Under the pieces are notes generated by a model that saw only the letters and a list, made by a program, of their open reading frames with translations, did no database searches and had not been told where the DNA came from. From Owenia fusiformis (lineage: Eukaryota > Annelida > Polychaeta > Sabellida > Oweniidae), in assembly GCA_903813345.2 (NCBI GenBank), contig CAIIXF020000003.1, positions 23,761,248 through 23,825,247 of the forward strand: 64,000 nucleotides of DNA, given 5' to 3'. Within the stretch, counting starts at the first letter, position 1, and each line of letters starts with the position of its first letter. Both the position numbers and the translations under genes were made by a program. Below are positions 27,301-39,472 of this stretch, piece after piece.

Positions 27301-27746
27301 GGAAAATGTCCATAAACGCAAGTTCATTAACTTCATATATGCATAATTCCAAAACATAAAATAGTTCATTGAAATAGCAGCATAATTGCATGGAATAATC
27401 ATAATCAAAGCGAAATTGTAAGAACGGGAAGATTGATACACGTCACTTATTCCTTGATTGTATATGGGCCCATTTTGCACAAAATGCAATATATTATCTC
27501 AATACAATTGCTCATCACTAATCACTTCACTTACTCAATGCTGATTTTTCAGCATTAACCTATCCAAAACTGCCAGATTTACTGATCTAGTGATGATTTC
27601 AACTTTGTTTTCTATTAGACTATTTAAACTTACTATTTTGGGGGATATTGGTTCCATTTTATCTAATCGTATCCTACACATATTCCTACAGTGGATTATC
27701 GTCTAACTCTAATAACAAAATGTTGATATTTACCATTTCTCTTACA
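24358..27746. other. Non-coding, no gene recognised
   Basis: The interval contains no frame with a recognisable domain. Longer frames (for example 26085-26468, minus) lack any motif. A 16-bp phrase, catcaaatatcccata-like, is duplicated near 27049-27083. Confidence 0.5.
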
Positions 27747-27858
27747 CAGAGTGGGCAATAAAAATAGGACATTTTGTATCATTCTCAGAGGTATTTAGGA
27801 TCGTCTGTTCTTCTAAATAGAATATGTGTGAGTGTTCCATTTTTATTTGTCCACCCTG
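27747..27858. mobile_element. ~112-bp CAGGGTG-type MITE remnant
   Basis: The two ends are inverted copies: left CAGAGTGGGCAATAAAAAT, right (inverted) CAGGGTGGACAAATAAAAAT, with TA just outside both ends. It is short and partly palindromic, consistent with an internally deleted member of the family at 23974-24355 and 33647-33953. Confidence 0.6.
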
Positions 27859-28569
27859 TAGGTATTCATTTCCCGTTATTTTTTCATATCCTGTTATGCA
27901 TGCATTTCCTGTTATCTTATCTAAAAATTTATAAAACAATTACAATCATGTCGATGCTACCAATGGCATAGTAGTATTACTACTTGAATTCTTACTAATA
28001 AGTAAATAATATTTATTTATTCTGATCTATTCTGATATTGAGTAAATATGTATTTTCGCTTCATAAGCTCACAGATTGATTTCAGTGATAAAATACACAT
28101 ACATGCCGTCTGTGGATAGAGCCATAAAACTACAAATCGTGAATCTCGAGATAAAATAAAATCGTAATACTTTCCTTCACACAGGTGTATCATCCTCAAT
28201 ATCGCATACTGTCAAACCAGCGTATCCATTCAGTAAAATACCTTGAAATACATTGATGGATCAAATTGCAGTATAGGTGCTACACAAGTTTACTTACAAG
28301 TAAAGTTTGGGTAAATGGTTCACTAGGTAGCAGGGTATTGGTAACTATAACGTACCAACGTATACGTAACGTATATTTTCTTTTATCTTAAAAGAGAGCA
28401 TCTCTAGCTGTATGATGATGTACCTTTTCTATCAAACATTGCTCTCCCTGCCTTATATTGCTTGTATGAAAAAGTTATTAATTATGTACCTAATATAAAC
28501 AAACTTGAATCTCTCAACTTTAATGTTAATTAAAAATGCTAGATACCTATATATTTTTCATTTTGTGGT

Positions 28570-28900
28570 AGCTGATCAAGGTTCTATTGATTGTTGAGAT
28601 TCATTTTCTACAAATATTGCCCATGTATCGAGCCCTGGGGGACACCACAATAGATGAAATCAGTTTTAGAGTAATTTGAAATTCTCAATTTCGTATAGCA
28701 ATATCCTGTTAGTAAGATATGATTATATAAAGATATGTATATCCTTAAACCAATTACCTTGTATTTATGAAGGAGCAGCGTTACATGGTCAAACGCAGTG
28801 GTTATATCTAAAATGATAGAAGTAATGGTTCTGTTGGGTATAACATTTTCAACAATTTGGAACTTAAGAAAATGATTGGTGTAAAAACTTTATTGATATT
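28570..28900 (-). mobile_element. Decayed LINE reverse-transcriptase relic
   Basis: Read on the minus strand, fragments of a reverse transcriptase are visible: ITTAFDHVTLLLHKYK (compare the family pattern LDLSKAFDTVNHxxLL) and, about 55 codons further, CGVPQGS (28631-28650; the family pattern is GVPQGSVLGP). The spacing between the motifs is normal for Jockey/CR1/RTE-type elements. Several breaks lie around them and no ends are visible, so this is an old fragment. Confidence 0.7.
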
Positions 28901-28960
28901 GATAATGCTTTTTAGAAAATTGGGCAACATTACCCATTTTTGGATGTCCATATAAGTGCA

Positions 28961-31054
28961 TGGTTATAACGCTGTAAAAAGGCTTTATAGAAAAAGATTC
29001 TTTGATATCATGTTGGTTGTAAGGTTCAACATTAAGATGTATTTATGGATCAAATTGGCCAGCTAGTGCCGAAATAAGTAAAGAATTGGAAATTGAAGAC
29101 GGTAGATGGAGCATCCAGTCTCAAATGTGATTGGAAAGACGAGATCTAGGCTCAAAATCCACAATAGTGTTTTCTACGAAACAGAACATTAACACCATAT
29201 GGCGTGATATATTAAATTCATACAACAGATTAAGAAACAGAGCAAATAATCTAATACGACCTTGATGTATTCTAGGATTGTGAATCGTTAATTTTGAATC
29301 AATTAGCCATGTTAACATGGCTAAATTTTAACACTAAAAATAATTATTGTACTGTTGTTTAGTTGGTATAATCTCCATTGAACAGTGACGGGCAAGGGGT
29401 GGCCTCAAATTTTTAAATTTAAAACTTTTGCCATGCCCGTTGAATTATTGCTGATTCGCGTTTAATTTCTCGTTGAAATCAATGCTGCTGAATGAATCCG
29501 AATATTTGGGGTTGAATCAACGAATAAATGAAAATTGCAAAATGAATTGTGCGAAATAGTTCTGGGTTTGCAATTTACTTGTATGATTCAGCACAGTTGT
29601 GTAAAAACGTAAATAATGTACATGTATCTATAAAAACAACGTTATTTGTAGAGATTTCAGTGAATTAGGCCACTTAGTGCATAGATAAATAACACAAGTT
29701 GTTATCTATTGTTATCGATGCTATAATTAAACATGAGTACGCATTAATTGATATTGAATGTCAAATATATTAATTTCTTCCTGGTATATAATTGTGATTT
29801 AAATTATAATTCTAATGCATCAGAGCGTCCTCATTAATCGTAAATGTTATTTTAACGACGTTCAAGTTGAAATAAGATTATGTTGTAAACGTTATAAATT
29901 GTTGAATATAGACTGTATTAATTCAAGAAAATAATCATAAAATTTATTATCCTTATTTATACTTTCTTTTATTGTTTATTTATGGAACATTATCTAGACA
30001 TGAACCCGTCAGACTCAAGAAGAAAATGTCACATTTATCCTGTTTCAAAAGGTCAGTAAAGCATCTATAGATGGTCAAAATGATATTTACCAAGAAAAGT
30101 ACACACATGCGAACTAAAGACCATAGTTCTTCTCTACGAGTGAAAATCCTAGGAAATTGAACATCTCATTCAAATTTTAGAGGAATCATGACTGCGATAA
30201 CTTGACCAAAGGTATTTAATCACTGGTATGGGACTTGTCCTTAAGTAAGTGCATAATAAAAACATTAATAATCACCATGTCTGATAACAACTCAATGTAT
30301 AATTTCAGTGCTGGCTACCAGAATACCAGGATCCCGTGCGTTGAGATAACTTAATGCTGAACAAAAGTCTGAGTGGCTTAATGAAGGATGAAAACATTGG
30401 ATATTGAATTAGCCTGACATAGATATATCACCTGGATTGAAGGAATACAATAGATGACTACATCTACATCATGTATGAGTAAACATTCATTGAAATTGTT
30501 GCTGATTATAATGTGGATTTTAATTGATAACAATATTAGCGCTAAATGCACTGCACTACAACATATGAAGGGTGGATGATAATTGAAAAAACTAATCAAT
30601 AAATTGATTCTTGTGTTTTTGGACTTTTATCGATGCCCTCTTTGACACAGGATTACACGGAGCATAAAAGAGCAGAAAATCACTTATCTTTAAAGGAATC
30701 ATTTCAAAAGCAAACAAACAAGAGGCAAAAGCAATCTAAAAGGCATAACTTAGATAAAGTTTATGCAATAGATCCGTATATCGGGAGGATAATCACAAAC
30801 AAATGAGCTGGAATAAATTAATAAAATGTAAGGAATGAGCAACACCGTCTGATTAAATGTACTCCATTATCGCCCATTCGATCTCTTAAGATTAGTTGAA
30901 TAATAGTTATTGTATTAATTGATTAGAATATTGAATTCTAAGACGGAACAAAATAGGATTCTGTGTCAGAACAAATCTTATCGAAGAAACAAATGACTTT
31001 ACCCTCAAGCACAGACTAAGACTACTTCATTATAGGTAAAGAATCTGGACCAAC
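28961..31054. other. Non-coding, no gene recognised
   Basis: AT-rich intergenic sequence with only short frames. It may include the upstream regulatory region of the GPCR gene, but no specific element is visible. Confidence 0.45.
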
Positions 31055-31805
31055 TTAGCCTGAGAACTGATTCATAATCATCTCATCGTCGGGCAAAACA
31101 AGATCAACAAATCCATTACGGTTTTGTATAAAGGAGGAAATGGGAAAGCTCCCGTGAGATGATAACTGAAAAGTGTCATTGAGGAACACGTACTCTTTAA
31201 TAGAAAAATAGTTAGGAGTAACTCTTGCCGTAGCAAGTTTGTAATTAAAGATTGACAGATAGTGTTCTAAATCTAAGTGTCTAGTTAAAGGAACTTCAGC
31301 CTTCATAATTATACAGTTATTCAGCTCAGGTACCAGTAGAGATTTATTTTCGAGTTAACCGATTTATGAGATTACGGGACATGAGATGTAAACATGTGTA
31401 TTTGATGGAAATTACATCTACCAACAGGTGCTATTGAATTTCAATTAATTGAAGCTAAGATAGGAGTTGATCGAGAGACCATTGTTACTTATTACGTTAT
31501 CGACCAGAACCGACTGCAATTGGTCGATTGGATTGTTCGTCTGCCAGATTTCATAACGAGACTTCATAACAAAATTGTTATCTGAAATATTCACAGAGTC
31601 GATTTGGGACATTTCTACAGCTAATGAAGCGGGTGCCATAGGAGTCAGATAAACTGATACAAGACCTTTAGTCCCTGGATATATCGAACAATATATACTA
31701 AAAGGTTCAGAAACTTTTATCTCAGAATGAAATCGCCAAGCTGATATATCTACTGAAAAAGACTTTCGAAGCGTGTAAGTGGAAATGCTGAACCTCCCAT
31801 ACGAT
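31055..31805 (-). other. Two minus-strand open frames of unknown status
   Basis: A stop-free frame runs on the minus strand from about 31803 to 31445 (about 120 codons, with an ATG at 31639). A second ATG frame covers 31306-31055 (83 codons). Both have a natural-looking amino-acid mix (for example PGTKGLVSVYLTPMAPAS), but I recognise no domain. In AT-rich DNA one or two frames of this length are expected by chance in a window this size. They could be exons of a divergent gene opposite the GPCR, or nothing. Confidence 0.2.
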
Positions 31806-32002
31806 CATTGCAGTCCTAAATCTTAACAGCCAATTTAGATCGGATTATATAAACGACTCTACAGATCAAGAAATGCTATTCCGAAGATTAGCGAAGATCG
31901 CATTGCGGGAAATTTCATTTTAACTTCTTCAGCCCATCGATATATTTAATAGTGAAACTCTATCAAAACTTAGAGAAAGTGTGCTGGATTACTTTTGACA
32001 GG

Positions 32003-33355
32003 ATGAATACGGACGAACTGGATCACTATCTACTGCCGCATTCGGCGTATAGGATCAGCAAGATATTAATGTTATATGTACCACCAGTATTGTTGGTCAT
32101 TGGCACATTTGGAAATATATTTGCGTTTATCATATTAAAACGTTTACCAACACAGTCTACCTATTTCTATTTGTCGGTGTTATCAATTACCGACTTAGTG
32201 GTGTTGTACATCGGACAACTACGCAAATGGATTGGAGTGTTAAACGGAAATGACTTGAGAAACCATCACGACTGGATATGTAAATTGACGGTTGTTTTTG
32301 GATATGTATCCAGTGATTTCAGCGTCTGGTTGATCATCGCAGTCACCGTAGAACGCTATATTGTTGTTTGTCATCCTCTAAAGGCAAACCGCATGTGCAA
32401 TATCAAACGGGCAAGGTTCGTAAGTCTGCTGATATTCACTATAATTCTCGCTATTAACTCTCAGTTTTTCGTAACTGTTAAACTCATCCACCATGTCAGC
32501 GACAAAGACAACAAAACTCACTGGTTGTGCGAGTCAGACGAGCCGTATAAATTCCTCAACGACGTCGCTTGGTCTTGGGTGGACGCTGCGATCTATTCCT
32601 TCGTCCCGTTTTTTGCTATAATGGTGCTCAATTTGCTCATCATATCTGCCGTTCTTCGCGCGCAGACTAGTCGAAACCAAATCGCCCGCAGTGCGAGCAT
32701 GTACAAGGCAGAGGTACGAGTGAAGAAACATCGCCAGGAAGCTAATACTCGCCTTACAGTGATGATGCTGACTGTTTCATTTACGTTCCTTCTCACCACT
32801 CTCCCAAACGCTTGCACTGGGATCGCAATTAATTTGTTCACCGACAAATCAAACACCGATTTAGTTATAAAGTACCACCTCGTTCGAACCATTACCGATC
32901 TCCTCATGTATCTCAATCATTCCATCAACTTTTATCTTTATTGCGCGACAGGTGCTAAGTTTAGGAAACAAATAACGAAACTGTTATCATGCGGATTTCC
33001 TCAGAATTTCTTCCTTAGCTCTACAGGGGGATGTGATGCCCATCCGAACGGAAATGACGTAAGGTGTTCTAGCCTTCTACAGAAGAACAATACAAGCATC
33101 AGAACGTTACTCACGCATACAAATGGAAGCGCGCCACCTATTTGTAAAAACAACCGAACTATTTGCGCAAAAGCCTTAAGTCCATCGAAATGGCAACTTT
33201 TGCGAAAACAAAAAACTAAGATCATACATATGTATGAAAGTAACCCACAACAGAATAAAAATGTGCCTATCGTATATAAATATAACTCAATGGAAAATGG
33301 CAACAGTGTTATCAGAAACAAAAATGTGAAAACATCTTCAGAAAGTTCTATCTGA
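32003..33355 (+). CDS. Rhodopsin-class (family A) peptide-type GPCR, single exon
   Basis: The product is 450 residues with seven hydrophobic segments, the normal family A size. Diagnostic motifs are GTFGN in TM1 (34-38), LSITDL in TM2 (60-65), Cys93 before TM3 and Cys176 in the second extracellular loop (conserved disulphide), VERY in place of DRY (116-119), VPFF in TM5, TTLP replacing CWxP in TM6 (to Pro268), and NHSINFYLY in TM7 (305-313). The HSINFxLYC signature with helix-8 KFR is seen in invertebrate FMRFamide-receptor-like and related peptide receptors; the ligand is unknown. The C-tail is long, basic and Asn/Ser-rich. The frame continues 17 codons upstream from a GTG, but the first ATG is at 32003, so that is taken as the start. 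No intron is needed. Confidence 0.92.
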   Translation: MNTDELDHYLLPHSAYRISKILMLYVPPVLLVIGTFGNIFAFIILKRLPTQSTYFYLSVLSITDLVVLYIGQLRKWIGVLNGNDLRNHHDWICKLTVVFGYVSSDFSVWLIIAVTVERYIVVCHPLKANRMCNIKRARFVSLLIFTIILAINSQFFVTVKLIHHVSDKDNKTHWLCESDEPYKFLNDVAWSWVDAAIYSFVPFFAIMVLNLLIISAVLRAQTSRNQIARSASMYKAEVRVKKHRQEANTRLTVMMLTVSFTFLLTTLPNACTGIAINLFTDKSNTDLVIKYHLVRTITDLLMYLNHSINFYLYCATGAKFRKQITKLLSCGFPQNFFLSSTGGCDAHPNGNDVRCSSLLQKNNTSIRTLLTHTNGSAPPICKNNRTICAKALSPSKWQLLRKQKTKIIHMYESNPQQNKNVPIVYKYNSMENGNSVIRNKNVKTSSESSI

Positions 33356-33377
33356 GATACTTTTAGCCATCCATTTG

Positions 33378-33383
33378 AATAAA
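33378..33383 (+). terminator. Polyadenylation signal AATAAA after GPCR
   Basis: A canonical AATAAA lies 22 bp downstream of the GPCR stop codon. It is the nearest plausible 3'-end signal; if used, the 3' UTR is very short. Confidence 0.5.
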
Positions 33384-33646
33384 AGTTAAGACAGGTTTAC
33401 GATTCTGACATCTATAATTTGTTATTTGAAGTTTTGATTAGGCTATCCCTATCTACGACCGTAACCATGAATTTCTCATATCAACCCGATTGAGTTAGCG
33501 TTTAGGCCAGCGTAAATAAATTTTAAATGAATTTTATTGTACATAAGATAGCTAATATGTGAATTATTTTCACATCCTTGTTCCAACATTCGTATATATA
33601 AAATCAAACAAACAATTCGATTAATCTAGTAGTCACGTATTGTCTA

Positions 33647-33953
33647 CAGGGTGAGACAATTTGATGTAAGGTCGTGCAAAGAATAAAAATGCGATTCCTC
33701 TAAATGAATAAGTTCTTGATGCTATATATATATATATATTTATCACATCTCAAACTAGAAGAATGGACTGTAATTGGTCAGATCACGTCACATGACTATT
33801 TGATAATTCGGTCTACCACATTGAAAGTCAATATACGTATATGTAGATAAATATGTCATTGTTTATTGTTTTCAACAATAAAAATAAGAAAGATCCACCA
33901 CAGTTGAGAAAATTGTTCCAAAATTAGATGAACCACATTTTTGTGTCACTCTG
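33647..33953. mobile_element. 307-bp CAGGGTG-type MITE, TA target site
   Basis: The left end CAGGGTGAGACAA and the inverted right end CAGAGTGACACAA are both bordered by TA (33645-33646 and 33954-33955). A (TA)n microsatellite lies inside at 33723-33740. No coding content. It is placed about 290 bp after the GPCR gene. Confidence 0.75.
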
Positions 33954-33955
33954 TA

Positions 33956-34400
33956 TTTTTAAATAAATAGATAAAATGTCATGTCGAACATCCTGACTCT
34001 TATCTTTGCTGGAACTGATATGGCCAAAGAACTAATTATTAAAAATAATTATTGTCCTATTGTATATTATTGATTATAAAAACTGGTGGCATTCGAATAA
34101 GAGACGATTGTTCAATTCAACAATTAATTTAATTAAATTGGAATAAAAGTTATAGTCGATAACTTAAATAAACAAATCTTGTGGTATATTTACGTATTGT
34201 GACAACGTCGGCATTGGAGGTTAATCTGGATGTATGTATGAACTTCATTGTAATTACAAACACGTGTTTTATAATAAAACTACTGTATCTATAAATATAT
34301 GCCAGTTTGTGTAAATAAATGATATTTTGTGGTTGTTATGATTAGATCGAGGTTAACGATGTTTATCCCATACTTGAACTTGAACGCAAAACCTTTCCAT
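33956..34400. other. Non-coding
   Basis: Nothing is recognised apart from a 30-bp phrase, from 34359, that recurs exactly near 48697-48726 (it includes tatcccatacttgaacttga). Confidence 0.5.
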
Positions 34401-34990
34401 AAACACAATAAACTTGTGTGTCAAAAAATGAAAAATAAGAATTTTATTAAACCAGAATGGGTTTTTAATGATTACGTAACCCTGACCTACCCGCCGAAGA
34501 CAAAGGACGCGTACCAGACCATAATATTACGGGATCCACTTGGCAGGACCGGCGATCGCGTACCAGACCTTAGTGATACAGGGTCCACTTGGCAGGGGAG
34601 GCGATCGCGTACCAAACCCTAATTATACAGGGTCCACTTGGCAGGAGCGGCGTTCGCGTACCAAGCCCTAATGATACAGAGTTCACTTTGGCAGGAGCGG
34701 CGGGTCTGGTACGCCAACGCCATTCCTGCTAAGTGGACCCTGTATCATTAGGGTCTGGTACGCGTCCTGTGACCTCAGCGGGTAGGTTAGGGTTAATCAT
34801 TTTTTTGATTTTTTGACACACAAGTTTATGATATTAGTTTTTGATTTTTTTGGGAGACAAGTTTATTGTATTTATGAAATAAATTCTTTTTTTTATTTTT
34901 TACACACAAGTTTATTGTATCTATGGAATTCATTTTTACACACATATTCATGGTCTTAGGGTTAAATTCATTTTTTGATATTTTTGACTT
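34401..34990. repeat. Inverted-repeat element with internal 49-bp tandem units
   Basis: An outer inverted repeat pairs aaacttgtgtgtcaaaaaat (about 34411) with its complement at about 34811-34830. An inner pair is aaccctgacctacccgc with ggacgcgtaccagacc on the left, and their complements at 34751-34790 on the right. Between them, four forward copies of a 49-bp unit (tccacttggcagg at 34535, 34584, 34633, 34682) are followed by one inverted copy at about 34727. Some units contain GCGATCGC. To the right, the phrase cacacaagtttattgta repeats twice more in diverged form. There is no coding content. It is probably a MITE with tandem expansion. Confidence 0.75.
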
Positions 34991-35313
34991 TACCGAAGTT
35001 CTGGATATACATGTTCCATTGTAGAGAAACAAGTTATAAAAGAATTACGTTTCAATACTGTTGAGCTGTTTCAATAAGTTTACAAATAAAAAAGCTTTCA
35101 TATGAAATATAACAAATAGGGTATGAACTGAACTCATAGATCAGTGACTTCTAAGTATCGATTTATTGTTGCATCATATCTGGTCACGTGACCCATTTAC
35201 ATAATAATCATAACAACAAAAGCACATGGTACAGTCTGATGAATGCTTACATAATTGTTAAGACTATATATTATGACAGGGTATGCTATCCAGAATTTGC
35301 GGTTGATGGGTAC

Positions 35314-36231
35314 TGGGGATCAACTTGAAACGAAGACTCAGATGCGAGAAGGTAGTTAACCGTCTCGCCACCAGGTGGCTGATTCGGGGGAAATAACATG
35401 GCAGGGTATTATAAAATTCCCTCAAACTGGAATATTCATCAGTTTTAGTGGTTCACTTTTCGTATTATCCTTATGTATGTGATAGTTATACAAATGAAAA
35501 TATGTCCAGTCAAAGAAAATATTATCTGCCCAACACAAGAAAAGATATTTCACATTTTGTGGTTTTACAACATGGGGTCTATGGGGAATCTCCCCGACCT
35601 AGAAGTCACATTTTCAAAGAAAATTAAGTTTTTTTAAGTTGATAAACTCTTTCCAAAACCTCATTTCTATATGTAATTTTACATGTAGATTCCAAATATG
35701 ATATCAGTTTGACTGAATTGTGAATTTCTAATGACGTAAATCAAGATTATTTCTACTTGCATCTAGTCTATTGTCTTCGTTTCAATAAGGTCAGACTTCC
35801 GAAGCATAATGTAGTTAGAATTTTCTTGATTTAATCGCTTTTATCCTCCAAATTTCAAATAAATATTTGGCACGTGGTATGTAGTGCGTAGATTCTGTTT
35901 CAAAATGGGATTTCACCTAAGAAATACATACTGTATATAGTGTAATTGTTTGGATAATTAGAAATCATTCTCTAGCTTAGGAAACCAAGACAGTTTCTCA
36001 GAGAAACGTAGACTGTACATAATATCATGAAGCATGAAACGAAGACAGAGTAAATTCTTCGTTCTAAACGAGGGACTTGAATCGTAAATACCAAAACAAT
36101 TACTCTTCCAGTCTCCATGTATGTATTTCTGAGGTGATATCATATTTCGAAACCGGAAATTGAGAAAACAATATGGTTACTAAATTTTGTTTGTCTTCGT
36201 CCATTGTCTTCGTTTCAAGTTGATCCCCAGT
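35314..36231. mobile_element. ~0.9-kb non-autonomous DNA element with 26-bp TIRs
   Basis: The left end ACTGGGGATCAACTTGAAAC (continuing gaagac, 35313-35339) is repeated inverted at about 36205-36231. The subterminal word gaaacgaagac recurs inside in both orientations. A segment at about 35820-35862 matches, in inverse orientation, the sequence next to the same right end at 49147-49190. So the interior is rearranged, or the TIRs were longer. No transposase frame is visible and no clear target duplication was found. Confidence 0.6.
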
Positions 36232-36248
36232 GATGGAGGGCATTTATT

Positions 36249-36738
36249 GGAGAGGTTAAGCAAATACGGGTTTTCAAAACGTATACGTAAACGCAAAGTA
36301 CATTGAATCAACATAGGATTGTATCGCTTTAGTCTACTTCAGATACCCGTTCAACTTCAAAGTTGCGTGTTTAGAACGGGAGATTTAGAAATTTCACGTT
36401 GCTATCAACGGGAATCATTATACTCATGTCTGTTGAATACTATCCTTGCAATTTTGATTTCGATGCAGAGTATAATTCTTTCTGAAGAAGATGATGTATG
36501 TTACGCATGATTTAACTCCAATAATCTTACGAAACGAGCTCGTTTAAAATATGTATTAGAGAACAAGCTATTGAACTTCATCAATGGGATACTATGTAAT
36601 CATTACAAGCTATGGTGTAGTCTAAACAAACACTAGAGCTGAACGGCTATTTATGTGTGAACTCTACATGTATTTGTATAGGGCCGATTGATACGTTTAA
36701 GTTGCGTTTTGGATTTTATACGGTAGCTTAACCTCTCC
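36249..36738. mobile_element. 490-bp MITE with empty site visible in copy 2
   Basis: The ends are inverted GGAGAGGTTAAGC. The homologous position in copy 2 (about 49262-49268) lacks the insert, and comparison gives a 3-bp target duplication ATT (36246-36248 and 36739-36741). A 3-bp duplication with GG-initial ends suggests a PIF/Harbinger-type element, not proven. The insertion therefore postdates the segmental duplication, unless it was excised exactly from copy 2. Confidence 0.85.
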
Positions 36739-38829
36739 ATTATAAAACGCCCTGTACGTATATCATATGAAAATCCAAAGAAGTTTTACAATTTGGACCA
36801 AATCTATTAGATTTCCATCAATTCTTGAGGTAACTCTCTAATTCCCATTGTTAATCGAAACATGAATCGAAATAGAGGGTTAATAATCCAAAGAATTGAT
36901 TTCCCATTCATAATTGAACCATTTAATAATATTTATCCCATTATTTCCCGGTGAATAACGAAGACGAAAATAATTTATAATAGTCAAATATTGTTCGAGT
37001 TATGAGCGTTCAAAGATGAAAAATTATTCAAAATGCAACGTGTCGACGGCGGATATTTGCCAGATTTTTTGATAAATAACTCTCTTTTTTTAAAAAGACT
37101 TGTGAAAGACTTGAGAATTGTGAAAAGAGTGTACTTAATTTAAAACTTCATAAAAGTAGCTTTAAAATGATATATTACTTTAGAATATTTTCTTATATAA
37201 CGGAGAATTAAATAAACATTAACGAGACACCCTAAAACACACATGCGCGACCTTTTTGCGACGTGACCTTGTGATGGACATGTGTACAGATTGTTAATTC
37301 TTCCGATGTTGATGTGTTTACAATAATTTTTTTATACTTCAAGACTAAACATATAGTCTGGTTTTGTTTCATACAAAAATCAGATATGGATTTTGAACTA
37401 ATGTTTTATGAAGAGATATGAATATCATGGGATAAAAAGTATATTTACATTTACATTTAAATGTGGGTTTATTGGGTATATAAAACTCATTGAATCCCTC
37501 CCAGTAAATAACCTCTATTTACGCTGAACTTGAGAGTATCAAACGCTTCATTTTGAATGATATTACGAGAGTATTTTTAGTAACAACTGACAATGCAATA
37601 TATTGAATATTTCATATATAATACATATTTATTTGTAATTTGTGTCTGATAAATAAAAATTAAAAATGTACAAACAGCTTACATGATGGATTTGATGCAT
37701 TAAAAAATCACACTGTTCTGTATAGATCATTTACATCGCAATGTTTATGGATATGTACACTTTTACAATTTATACAAACATGTATCATATTATCCTTTAA
37801 AAGCAGTGATGTGTCCGTTAATAAAGGAGTAATATACCAAAATAGTTTCTCTTTAGGGTATAGTTTTCCTTTAATGATTTGTATTCAGCGTTTAGTGTCT
37901 GCCACCTACATGTGTTATATTCCTCAAGACAACCCCCTCCATTTAAAATACAATTTGGGGAAATCATGGAGTTCACTGGGCCCTCCATACATGTAGAAGC
38001 TAGGACATATTTCCCCAACACTGTATATTCACTGTACTTGTATTTATGAAATAAACCAATTGATTAAAAAAACATGTACAGTAGATGCATATTAAATGTT
38101 TTCAACATAAGCTAGTTAAATTTCATTGTGCAATTAATCAATCTTGTAGCTGCCAAATCGTTGTTGCATCATGAAACTTTTTTACTCTCTGAAAAAAGGT
38201 ATGGGCAATATGAAATGAGATCAACACATTTCCTCTGTTAATCGTAATAAATAGCCCTACGCTGCACTCGAACTGCACTGTTCAGTAGTGTTTACAGCGC
38301 AAGATGATGTTGCGGATTGGGGGTGTACATCTTGAAGGCAGTCATTACCATCACAACCACTCACAAGCACTTTTATCCTTTCGAAACATCTTAACAAAAA
38401 TATTTTCTGACTGAAAGCAGAAAATGTACGTTTTCTGTCTTCTCCCAGCTACATGAAGCATTTCCGTCAAAATACAGAACAAAAATTTTTCATAGAGGTT
38501 GGGTTCTCGCACAAGATGAATGGTACAAGCTATAGCTATTTGTCTTGACCAAGTTCATCAAAAGCATTTCTGTTGATAATGTACGTATATACATTCGTTT
38601 GCCTCATTATCAAAGTAAAATTCATGAATAGAGAATCGACCAGGACACACAATACAAAAACATATTCAGGTTCTTAACAAATGCATTCATAAATTTCACA
38701 TGTTTTACAGTAAATCTAGTTGCATCACATGAAATGATAAAAATCAATGACATTGACACAAGCTCGGAGCTTTCAAAAATGTAATGTCATTATGAAGATA
38801 ATTTACATCACTTGACAAACTAGACTTAG

Positions 38830-39008
38830 CTTGTATTCACGAATGCAACATTCAGCTGTCAGCTACCGTATTAAACCTACTATTTTATCACCATCTATAT
38901 GATATGAATGAAATAGTGGCAGGTACTATTCATATTTAAATGAGTTGCCCATAAAATAGTAGGTTAATCCGGTAGCTGACAGCCGAAAGTTGCATTTGCG
39001 AATACAAG
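38830..39008. mobile_element. 179-bp palindromic MITE (copy 1)
   Basis: The inverted ends of about 60 bp begin CTTGTATTC and contain agctgtcagctacc and taacctactattttat on opposite strands. The direct repeat cttag flanks the element (38825-38829 and 39009-39013). An identical copy at the same relative place in the second unit shows that it was there before the duplication. Confidence 0.8.
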
Positions 39009-39472
39009 CTTAGTACTAGCTTTAGTATCAACACTACACTGCATGTAATGTACATGTCGTATAAACCATACTAATAGAGTATACATAATCAACATATGTA
39101 TTCATTATTGCAAAACATAAATCACTATTGTGTTCAAATGTCATTCCAGCCAAGCTTAATACAGATTTGTCTTTTTATTTATGGATAATTCTCTTTACTC
39201 AGCACTGAAATGAAATTATGCCTCGTAGATATATTGTGCAGGGGTTATGTGCAATTCAATAAGAACTCTTTGTAAATCACTTTCTGATTCAAGTGAATGC
39301 CATATCCTCTCATAAGCGCTCTTGGTCCATTAACTTCTGTGTTAACGAGATATACAGTATTTACATGTACATAGAAAAAACGATATGACACAAGCTCTTT
39401 CTCTAAACATCATTTCTGACTACCTATATTGCAGATGTATTATGATATATACATGTACATAGAAGAAGTGAT

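Noticed and set aside
31055-31805. Minus-strand frames as a gene divergent from the GPCR
   Set aside because: Kept only as a low-confidence note: I could not find matching splice sites or a family, and chance frames of this length are expected.
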